From positions 645,977 through 709,976 of the forward strand of contig QEOQ01000253.1 in assembly GCA_010279815.1 (NCBI GenBank): a stretch of DNA of 64,000 nt. The letters run 5' to 3'. Shown piece after piece: positions 12,901-24,900 of the stretch (positions within the stretch are counted from its first letter, which is position 1; every line of letters begins with the position of its first letter). The notes under the pieces are model-generated. The model worked only from the letters and a program-made list of their open reading frames with translations, was not told where the DNA came from and ran no database searches. The position numbers and the translations under genes were made by a program. This DNA is from Brachionus plicatilis. Its lineage: Eukaryota; Rotifera; Eurotatoria; Ploima; Brachionidae.

Positions 12901-15900
12901 TTCGTTACTTTTAAGTCGAAAACTTTTCTAAAATTTTGGCTAACGCTGTCTTCAACTATATTGACTTGGATTAAATTTTCTGCGACATTTCTTATCCATT
13001 CTTCATAGGAAATTTTTTCGAAATTCCAATCGATTTTTTGAAAGATAGCTGAATTTTTTGTAAGATTTTTATTTGCTTTATCCACAATCTTCAATATTAA
13101 AAATCATAAATTTATAGAATGGTCAAATACTTGGAAGATTGAACTTAATCAAAGAAGATAGTACTTGTGGTACATTAAGATTTCTCTATTATTTTACAAT
13201 GCAAAAATATTTTTAAAAGTTTTCAGTACTTTTTAAAAATCAGTTTTTTTCCAAGTTTTTAAATTTTGAAAATTGAATTTTTTTTATTTTTAAAAACCTA
13301 ACTCCCTACTGACTCCACCAATTTTATGCGACTGACACCCATTAATCATGTAGAGAATATCAAGAGTTTCTCAAAATTATTTTAGTTGTTGTCAAGAAAG
13401 TACAATGTTAGAAATATTTAACTAGATTTAAATAAAATACCTTAGTTGTATCGAGAATCGAATTTAAAAATTCAAATACGACAAACCATTCGAAAAAAAT
13501 TCTAATACGACTTATCATTCAGAATTTTATCAGATTTTCAAACATTATGTTAGCTTTCCTAATTTCAATGTTATTTTTAGCGAAAATACACAAATCTACT
13601 TTTATTAAAACCTGGTCCTCTTACTGGCCCGAATTTTTTACAATCGACCCCCAACTAATCACCATTATTCATGTAGAGAATTCGAAGAGCTTTCCAAAAA
13701 TATGTCTAGTTTTTGCCCAGAATAAAACTTTTCTAAGATATTGCATAAATTTCGATGATAATTTAAAAAATCTAATTTTGATTGTAATATTTGATAATTT
13801 TTGTTTAATTAATAAATGAAATTCTCTACAAGAATAATGGTGGTAAGTTTGGAGTAAGTCGCATAAAATTGGGGTCCGGTTTCCATAAAAGTAAATTTTT
13901 GTTTTTGTAATTTATAAAAATATTTTAATTAACAACTTTGAAAAAACTTTGAAAAAAAAAATTGAAATTTGCATAAATTATTTTTCTAAAATTTTGTATC
14001 TATTGTGTGCTGAAAGTGCTCAGCTGATACACCATTGTTGTCTTTTCGATAATGGGACCGGACTCTGGACAAGGAATGTCATGTCTGGAACAGTTTTACC
14101 GTTCTAACTTCGACTACCACAAGTTTATCTCGGCCTTAAACGAAGTAGTCCAGAAGACAAAAGACGACTTTGTTAATAAAATTCAAAAACTAGTCGGTGA
14201 TTCGAATCCGAATCAAGAAAAAAAAGAACAACTAAACAATCTAAGAATTAAGCTTGCATTATACGTAATCGAGAAATTCAAATTAGTTAAAGACATTCAG
14301 GTTCAAAATCGTACCAGTTCTAAGCAAATGGCAATTGATATTTGGAATTTGACAAATTCAATTGTTGATGAGTCGCTGAACAATGAATCATATGAAGTAA
14401 TTAAACTAAACTCTAAAGGAAAGACATTAAATGACTCGGTTGTTAATGGTTGTTCTAATAATGATAATCGTGACGACCTTAAGAATAATATGGACAAGTT
14501 ATTGCGTGAAATGCAAATCTTAAAAAATTCTAATGATAAGATCTTACAAGTAGTTGAAGATCTAAAAAAAGAAAACTCTTACCTAAAAAAATTGATTGGT
14601 GAAAGAAATAGACTAAGAAACTTTAACCTGTACCACAATGAAAATGACAACACCAATTCTTATGAAGACGCTTCATTCGAACCCGAGTTTGTCCAAAATG
14701 GAAACAAAAAGACGAGGATTGATACTACATCTATCACTCCTGCTGCTCCTACAGCATCTTTTGCTAACAAGGTAAATCAGGGGACTTCAAGTGCTCCTGA
14801 AGCCAGTGGTAGAGTAAAAAAGCCGGCTAAAGTCGTTACAAAGGCAAAAGCCACAAGTTGTGTTGTCGGATGCCAAAAGAATACAAATCTTGCGGCGACA
14901 AGACCACCAAGATTATTTGATTACTACACTGGCTTCTGGTCACTAAGTAGTACCAAAGAAAGTGTTAAAGCAGTGATTGAACAATTTTCTCCAGTTGAAG
15001 CGATTGAAGAACTTAAACCCAAATATGAGTATTATAAATCGTACAAATTTCAAGTATTTAGTACCCACAAAGAAGCTGTGTTAGAAGCTAACAATTGGCC
15101 AACTGGTATTAGAGTGAAAAGATTTTTCAATTCCAATGAATCAAGTAAACCTAAACCCAAAGACCAATCTCACCCGAGTACTGAATCGTCTTCAAATGGA
15201 TCAAATGATAAACCAAAAACCAATCAAAGGGACCCAAACTGGGGAAGAAGCTTTGGATTTGGGAAAAATAGAGGTGGAGGTCATACGACTCCATTTAGTT
15301 CCAGGGCTGTAGTTCGTATCCGAAGCGAAGTGAGCGATGACTCTGATAATGAGCTGGGTCATGCCCCATCTAAGAAGCTGGATAATGGCAAAGAAGTGGA
15401 GATTGAGGAAGTTTTCAATAACTCAGATGATTTGGTAACTGAGCAGACGGTCACGCAACCGGAACAGCCTACAACTAATTAATGTTAGTCTCAAGCTACA
15501 ACTGTAAATATTTCACTACTAGTAGTGTAATTGTAGATAAAATTTCAGAATCTTGTGATTTATTATTTTTATGCGAGCACTGGCTTTACCCAGCAGAAGA
15601 CTACTTGATTAAAGACCGCTATCCAAATCACAACTTGTTTTTTCAATCGGATATGGATTCCACTATCTTAAAGAAATCAGAAGATCGTCGTTTTGGTGGT
15701 AAGTGTTGGTTGGTTAGAAAAAACATAGACGTGATCTCGTTTGAATTTGATCATCCGGACTACTCGATTATAAGAGTACAGGTTGGTACTGAAATCCTCA
15801 ACATCATTGGTGTTTGGATTCCTTATGACAACATGAAAAAACTGAGGTACTGTAACTTCAAATCCATAATATCGTCGATGGAAAACATCCTAGATGATTG

Positions 15901-18900
15901 CTCAGATGAGAACTTTCTATTAGTTGGAGACTGGAATTGTGATCGATTACGAGGTAAGCGATTCGATAAACTCTTTAACAACTTTATTATGAACAATCAA
16001 CTAGCTGATTGTGCCGACAAATTCAAACCGTCGATCGACTTTACATACAGAAACGGCGATTACAGGGCTACATTGGATCACATCTTAGTTAGAAAGAATG
16101 ACTTGGTTAGTGTTTCTAAGTTTGATGTTTTACATGATCCCAGTAACTTAAGTGATCATCAACCGATTTTTTGTGAGTTTAACATAAGAGAAAGTAGTCA
16201 AAAAAATGACAGTTCGACAACGAAAAAATTTCACTTGTTTGACTGGCAAAACCCATTGTTTGTCGAGAGCTATAAAGCTAATTTAACCACCAATCTAGGA
16301 GAATTATTACATATGATAGATCAGACTGATATAAAAATTGAGAATGATGTGACATGCTTGATTGACCGTATACATGAAAGTCTGCCGCGGATTTTCTTAA
16401 AGTCTGCCAGAATGAGTGAAAAGGAGACATGTCAGTGCAAAAGCTTTAAGAGGAAGATTCTGTATGCAAAGTATCGGAACGCAGAAATTGAAGAAATAAC
16501 CGATGTCATATCAAATTTATATGAACAATTCCAACAATCGAACTTTAGCAATGCATCGATCAGGTCTTTGATAAATTTTAATAAAAAGAAGCTTAGAACT
16601 CTTATTCGATATGAGGCCTTTAGGCAAGATAGGGAAAAAAACATCAATCTCTCTAAGCTCAAAGACTATAGCTGTCAAAGATTTTGGAGGAAGATAGCTC
16701 GCTTTAAGAGCATGCGTAAAAGTATTAACAAATGTTCAAACAAAATTGGTATTGGTGAATTTTCGAAATTTTATGCTGAGCTGTTTTCACATAAAGGAAA
16801 GATCCATCTTGATTCTCACCAAGAGGTCAGGAACCATGTGAATGACTACTTTTCAAATGTAAGAAACACTAAATATGATCCAGTGTTTAGTGAAGAAGAC
16901 ATATGTAAAACCTTAAATTTACTTAAACGTAACAAGTCCGCTGGATATGACAAAATAAGTAATGAATTCTACAAGTTTGGCTCTTGTAAAAATCTTTGTG
17001 TTATTATTGCATGGTTTTTTAATGCAGCTTTGCACCATGGTTATTTGCCGGACTCGTTTAATGTTTCAATAGTAAATCCGATCCCAAAAGGCCGTGTTAC
17101 AAATGAACCAAGTGATTTTCGACCTATTTCGGTGTCAAATTCATTTGCCACAATCTTTGAAGCTATGCTTCTTGGTAAAATGGACTGCTTCAATCAAATT
17201 CATGTTAATCAATTTGGATACAAAAAAAACTTATCATGTAAGCATGCATATTTTATTGTAAATGAAACGATCAATTACTATAGGCAAAATGGATCTAAAC
17301 TTCATGTCGTTTTTTTGGATGCTAGTAAAGCGTTTGACAAACTATGGAGGGATGGCCTTTTCTTGAAACTAATTAATCGAATTCCCGATGGACTGTGGCG
17401 CATACTCTACAAGTACTACCGAATCTCTAAAATTATTGTCAAATATGATAACGAACTTGGTGATATGTTGGACTCAACTGAAGGTGTAAAACAAGGAGGT
17501 ATTCTTTCTCCTTATTTGTTTAATTTTTTCATCAACGAATTATTGACTGAGTGTACTGAGCTAAATCTTGGTGCCTCAATTAATGGGACTAACTTGTCCG
17601 TAATTGGTTACTGTGATGATCTTGTGATCCAAGCACCCTCCTTTAGTCATTGTCAAACTTTACTTGACAAATGCTCCAAGTATGCTCAGCGGTGGAAAAT
17701 TGACTTTAATCCTTTGAAATCAGCGGCTTTAGTCTTTCAAAAAGGTAAAGCTAAAATGATGAGAAATTTCACTTTAAATGGTAATGAAATACCTCAAAAT
17801 GAGAATGTAGAATATTTAGGCCTTCCAATAGGCAATAGTGAATTTGTTTGGAATTTTGTTGAAGAGAAATGGAAGAAAGTAGAAAAGAGCTTCTACTCCC
17901 TTTTTGGCCTCGGCTGTAAACCAAAAGCTGCACCACCGGGATTAGTTGGCTTTCTATACAAGCAATTTTGCCAATCGATTTTTCGATACCACTTAGACCT
18001 GGTATTTGTAGGTGAAACTAAACTTGGTGAACTTGATATCAGGCAAAATTTACTAATTAAGAGAATGTTTGACATAAAGAAATATGCCAGGTTCAGACCG
18101 ATGTTAGAGGCTCTACGTCTTGAAACAGTAGAACAACTTTATATGAAACACAAGATATTTTTTAATGAAACAGCTTAAAAACAGCAAAATCTGTTGGGAG
18201 TTACTCCTATTTTTACATTCGGATTACTCGACTTTTGAACAAAAAAATACTTCATATTGCAAACAGCTCAAGAACCTAGAGAAAAAGATACACTTTGATC
18301 CGATGGAATATAGCACAAAGACTTCAATAGTCATAATTGATCATATATTTTTAGATAAAAATCGTGGCTTGGTTGACTCGGTTAAGTTTGTGTGCTCGCA
18401 AATAAAAATCAATATGGAACTAAAATTGGATTACTTTTATTTTTATAAAATTTTAAATGATCTTTTGAGGGTAAACTTTTTTACTTAGTAACACTGGTGC
18501 AATTTTCTTTCTTTTCTTTTTTTTTAATTTATCTCGAATTTAATGTAATTTTTTTGTAATCTTGCCTATGGGGCTTTAAACTAATAAATAATAATAATAA
18601 TAAAGATAGGGAAGCACGGCTTTTTAATTGCGAGTAACGAGGCGTTAACTTTCAGCTTTAATGTTATGTTTTATTTGCATGTTTATTATAATTTATTAGT
18701 TTCGAAAAAGAAAAAAATAACATGTAATTTATCAATTAATGTGTATAGTCTATTGACGTTATACGTCAAGAATTTTTTTAAACATAGTTCATTATTGGAT
18801 TTTTATTAGCGTACACATCTGCTTAACTACGCTCGTTCCTCGCAAATAATAATAATAATAATAATTGATAGTTGAATTCATAATTACCAGGGATGTGCTC

Positions 18901-21900
18901 AGTTTTTAAAAAGTAAGTAGACGCTATAAGGTAAAAATAAAGGATATTTAATAAAAACCAATTTTTTTTTGTATAACAAAAGTTTTATTCAAAAAAATAA
19001 TTATCTAAAAAAATGATTTAGAAAGAAATTAAGAAAATTTTTTTTATGATTTTTTCAAAAAACAGAACCAGAGTTGTTTAAAAGTCCCAAAAAAAAGTCC
19101 AAGACCAGAATTTTTTTTTAAATTTGTTAGATCAGGCTTCATATCAAAAAATTTATATACTCTTGGGTTGTCTAATGCAATAGATCTGCCATATATAAGA
19201 ATTTTGTTGCAATTTTAGCATAAATTTCTTCTTCAGTTTTCAAAATTTTTAAGCCTGGACTTCGACTTTTGAATGAAAATTAAAAAATTTTAAGTCCGGA
19301 CTTGGACTTGACTTGAGATTTGTTACTTTTAAACAACTCTGTACAGAACTCTTACATATTTTTAATTTGTTTTTATACTAGTTTTTAATACAGATCAATA
19401 TTAGCTACAAGTCTTAATTTGGAGCTTTTTTTTCAATTATTATTTTTTTTTCGCTGTTTTTATATGAACAGAATTTTTTTTGAAAATTAAGTCCAAGAAC
19501 GAATAGACGCGTTACACAAAACAAAGAAAAAAAGCCAATAGATGAGTCTACCCTGACAAAAAAATCATGTAGACACGTCTACCTGCGTTCCAATGGTGAG
19601 ATCGCGCCTGATAATTACCATAATAAACTTTAATAATTTTTATCAAAAATTGATTTTTTGATACATATGCAACGAAAAGTGAGTCAATCGGCTTTTTAAA
19701 ATTAATTTTTTAAGGTACAACTTATTGATTTGGTTATTTACAGAATTTGATAGATTAAGTATTCAAAACTTGTTTGATAAAAATAGAATTTTACGGTTTA
19801 CTTTTTTATTTCAAAGAATAAAGTTAATTTTTTTTTTCATTTATTATCTTTTTATGTACTAAATTAAATAAAAACACTTAAAAAATCTTATCGAGCTTAA
19901 AATTTTTATATTACATGAAAACACCTAATTTTACCCAATTTTATCGAAATGTTTAAATATTATTTGATTAAAATTTAATTTAGAAATCAATCACATTTTT
20001 CTATAAAAGTCAAGTGAACTTACCTTTACTTTGTTATAATTAAATAATTTTGTATATTCAATAAATCGATCATTTAATTTGCATTTATTTTCATTTGAAA
20101 GCTCACTAAACTCTTTTTTTTCATTCTCGATCTTAAGATACTGACTGACAAAACTTTTACATTCGATCAAAAATGCATTTGAATCCTTCATCGAAAAAAA
20201 TACCTCAATCATCTCATTTCCAAACAATTGTCTCTCAATACTTGAATTAAAAAAAATATTTAAAATTTTAAACTTAAATCTAATTTACTCGTTATCTGTT
20301 AGTAGATCATTTAAGTGTAAATATAAATCAAAGTAAAAAGAATGCATTGGTTTAGTTGATTCATTAAGGAACCTGCTGGTCATAAAATAATTTTGTTTGT
20401 CAACTTCATTATTTTCAAACGGCTCATTCTCTCTAAGAGTAAAAACGGGTCCAACTTTTGAAATCAAAATTCCGCCTAGTTTTCTAATTTCATCACTTTG
20501 ATAATCCAGATTTTTCAATTTTTCCACTATTTTTACCACTATCTTTTTAATTTGCATGTTTTTTGATTCATTTTTTAATTCAATAATAACTAAATTAATT
20601 GCATAACAAAGCAAAAATTTAAAACTCAATTTAGCACAAAAGTCAACGCTGGTCAGCACCTCGTCGATTTCACTGCCTAACTCATAGTTCAAAGTCGATT
20701 CATATTTTTTGTTCAAATCACCATACAATTTTAAATTCAGCATTAGAGTATCTTTTAGTAGTTGATCATCAAAATTATTCAGTAAAAAATTTCGTTGATG
20801 GTACAAAAATTTTAATTGACGTTTTAGTCTTGGCGAAAATTTGTGATATTTTTGCAAAAAATTCACCAAGTTGAGAAAAATGTTCTTATTCAAGTCTTCC
20901 ATGTAATCCACATTGAGACCGAATTGAGGATATTTATTTAGATAGTCGAAGAAATGCCAAATCACACAGCTGATCGCATAATCATGGTGTTCGATTGAAT
21001 TTTCCAAATATTCAACCACCGATGTAAATATGTTGAACAATTTGACAATGAATTTTTTTGAGAATTTTATCAAGACGTAAAAGTTATTTAAAAAATCTTT
21101 TTTATTTTGTTCCAAGTCAGCAAATTTAGAGTTAAATAATTGTAAAAAATTGATCAAAGAAAAAAGAATATTTTCGTTTAGTAAATAAATACAATCGGAT
21201 GCATTCGATATGAGATCAAAGCTTGTTTCGTTCATTGGTAAAATGACATTGTTTATAAAAACTAGAAATAAATTAAATGAATAATTTAAATTTGACTTTT
21301 TAATTAAGTTTCGTATATTTATTAATATTTTATAAATTGAATACGGACTGTTTCCTAAAAGTCTGTACAAGCTCGAAGACTTTTTTTCTTCATTGACAAA
21401 AATTTCCATCAAATAATGAACATTTTTTTGTACTTTATCTTCAGTAACATCAGCTAACTTGGCTGTGAAAAAAACTTGCTCAAATATTTCTGAAAAATTG
21501 TTCTTAATAAAATCACTGTCCCAAAATATGCTATTGAACAAAATTTTCAATTCTAAAGATCCTTTAAACAAAGCTTCCCTGATCATAGTGGCATAAATAT
21601 TGGGCCTCAGCTTCTCTACTTGATTGACATCTAAATTGCACAAAATATTTTCCGGTTTTGTTCTAAATTTTTCTAACGAAAAAGCTATTATCTGATCTAA
21701 ATGCTTGGAAAAAAAGTCGCTTTTCTCTTGATAACTGAATAAAACCAAGGGAAATTTTGACTCAATTAGATTGTTTAGACTCTTTAAATCATCTTCTTCG
21801 GTAATATAAATTTCGATCCATTGGCGAACTAAGTCACTTTTCAAATTTTCAAAATTTGAAGTTTTGCTTAACAAATTTTTAATTTTCTCTGGCTCAAAAT

Positions 21901-24900
21901 GACATTTGTACTCGCAAAAAATTTGTATTAAACCAAACATAGACTTGACTAAAAATTTACGATCATAATCTTTGGTTAACTCAAAAAGCTGGTCAAAATA
22001 ATCTAAAACAAGGCGTTTCATGAGTAATGGTTCGGTAAGTTGCCGCTTAATTGAAATAAAAATTTTTTTATAAGTTGAATATCTTTGGTCAGTGAGCATG
22101 TTTCGCTCGATTGAGGGTCTAGATTCAAATGTACCTGAGCATTCGGTTTCAAAAATTTTATTTTCCAGAACTAAATTTAAATAGATGCGGTCAAAAAAAG
22201 AATTTTCCAAATCATAGTTTAAATTTGAGTAAACGCAATCGAGCTTTTCTAGATATTTAATAAAAGAATCCTGATTTAAATTATAATCTCGAGTATAATT
22301 ACAGCAAATGACTTTTACATTATGAAAGCATGCTTGGCTGATAATTTTAATTGCATGCTGCTGGACTTTAAAAGACTGATTCGCATTATTCAAAAATTGG
22401 TTATAAAATTTGGTAAAAAAGCCCAAAATATCTTTTTTGGTAAAGTTTCTTACACGCATTAATTTTAAAATGTCGCCAAAAATTTCACAAATAATCAAAT
22501 TTATCTCAATTAGATTACCACTATCCAAGAAGTATGTGTCCATTATTTTGATGTATTTGCTTTGAGATTGGTCAAGTTGTGAATCATCGTCCAAATTCAG
22601 ACAAGACGATGCGAGTATTTTTCCAAAATATTTGCGATATAGTTTGAGTATAAGTATTCGAATTTGTATGGATAAATTTTTGAATTTTTTAATGACATAA
22701 TCAAACCAGTCCAGGCAAATACTGAATTCTTTAAAATCCAAACATTTACAACTCTTAAAACAGATTAAAAAAAGAATGATAAAAGTTTCTTTCTTGTCTG
22801 TTGTTAAATTGTGCAAAAAATAGAAAAGTCTTTTTTTTAGATTTGTCCCGATTTTTTGATTTGACTCTTGGGTGCTAAGGTTACACAATAATGACATTGA
22901 TAGTAATTTTAGATATTCTAATTTTGAAATATCACTTAAATAGAATAAGCTTTTGCCATAGGGTTCTGATTCGACCGAAATATCCAAAATTTTTAAGCTC
23001 AATTCAACCATAGCTGGTCCTAAAGTATGCAAAAAGATTTTTTTCGAATTCAAATTTTTAAATGTTTGAAAAATTTCTTCAAAACATTTGACTGATAGAT
23101 CCAAATTTTCCAAAATATCAAAATAATTTAATAATTCTGAAAAAAAGATTCGACTTTCAAATTTTAATTTTTCTAAATTTTCTAAATCAAAAGTTTCATA
23201 TTGAGCCAAAATATTTAAAACTATCAAAACAAGTGATAGACTTGATTCACTCATTTTTTTGGCATCAATTATTTGCATTCGATATGATAGTAGTTGAGCC
23301 ACATGCTTTAAAACATCTAGATTTGGCACAATATTTTGCATTGAATAATTACATTCTTCGTCATCGATTTCGGTCTGACAAAAATTTTCATGATTTGGAT
23401 GGAACAAAAACTTAAAATCTAGAGACTCACAATTTCTCTTCTCTCTTAAACTCAAAATTCTTAGAATAATTTCACTGATTAGCGAATAGTTTGTGAAATT
23501 TTGATCAATATAAAAATCCGAATCAAATGATAAAATATTTATAACTTGGAATTTTAATTTTACCGATAAATCATATAAATTAGCTTTGGAAAATAATCCA
23601 AGAGAAAATGAATCTAAATTGTCTTTTTTTGAAACTAGAATTTGTGTCAAATTTTTGACCAATTTGGGCTTGAATTTTAAAATTTCTAAAATCAGATTTT
23701 TGTGAGATCGATTAATAAAAGAATAATTTAAAATTTTTTGAAAATCGAAATTTACATCTGCATCTATGGTGTAATATTTTAACAATACTGTAAGGAAACT
23801 AAGAGTTGAGTTTATCACTAAATTCGAGCGAATTCGATCTTCATTCAATACGTTTATTTTGGTATCGATTAAATAAAGATTTTTGTTTAAAAAATTCAAA
23901 ATTCTACTATCGATTATGTCGTTGAACAATTCAGTGTGATAAAGGTAAAAAATTTTCTCAAAAAATTTGTTCCAGTAAATTTTAGCGACAATATCAAGAT
24001 CATGATCTATTTGGCTAAGTACATTTGGCCACGAGTAATTATCATTGTCAATTTTGCGTTTTTTAATCGGAGAATTTTCAACCCCACTTGAATTAATAAC
24101 TGCATATCTATTTATACATGGAAGACGGCTCAAAATAAACCAACATTCAGATACAACTAAAAACAAACATTCTTCATTTTCTAAAAACTTGTGAGTTTTC
24201 GTTTTATTTGATTTTAAACTTAAAAATAAAAATATTTAAGATTTTGTTTTTTTCAAAAAATTAATTTTTGAATTTAACTATTGAACTTTTTATTACTAGA
24301 TTTTTTTTGAGATACTTGGTACAAAAGAATAGTTCAAAACGATTATTAAAAATAAAGTATTTTTTCTAGTAATCGAAAGCTGTAAATGCATCAAATTACT
24401 TGGAAGTCAACTGGAAAAGACTTTAAAACAAAATTTGAATGTGCTTCATTTTTCAGAGATTTGGCAGAAAAATTGATTCAAAAAATTATGATGCAATGAG
24501 TTGACTTAGCAGAAGTAATCTTTATCTAAAAAAATTTTAAGATATTTCATCCTTTTGAATACAAAGATTAAAATGAAAAAAATTTTGATAGTTTTTTATC
24601 GTTTTTTTTTAATTTTATAATAGGAATAGTTTTTAGTTTTTAAAAAAAAAAGAACTGAAATGATTATAATAAATACAATTATTTTGCTTTGAATCTTGAA
24701 AAAGAAGAAATTATGAAAAAATTAATAATTAAAGTCATTTAAATAACTTGAAATTATTGTGAGTCAAACCCCATACTTTAAATTTTTTTTCTATTTTCTA
24801 TTTAACTGAATTTTCTATTTATTAATTAAAGCATCTTTCAGGAAGACCCTCTTTAAGACACACCTATAACAAACTTAATTTTTTACTTAATTATAAAATA

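Larger units (their letters stand above)
14052..18603 (+). mobile_element. Nearly full-length two-ORF non-LTR retrotransposon (LINE)
   Basis: ORF1 (14052-15482) and ORF2 (15482 to about 18488) are followed by a short 3' UTR and a (AAT)n tail at about 18579-18603. ORF2 carries an apurinic-type endonuclease and a reverse transcriptase, with no RNase H visible. Both ORFs are open except for one frame change near the end of ORF2, so the copy is young. It lies antisense to ATM within intron 9, so its own polyadenylation signals do not face the host transcript. The 5' limit is uncertain (between 13890 and 14051). Confidence 0.93.

Noticed and set aside
13547..13819. 90-aa ORF in the repeat block before the LINE
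   Set aside because: Lies wholly within repeated DNA and has no recognisable protein features.
24180..24218. ATM exon start at 24187 or 24180
   Set aside because: Both acceptors would bring a stop codon directly after the junction; the acceptor giving 24218 keeps the phase and an open frame.
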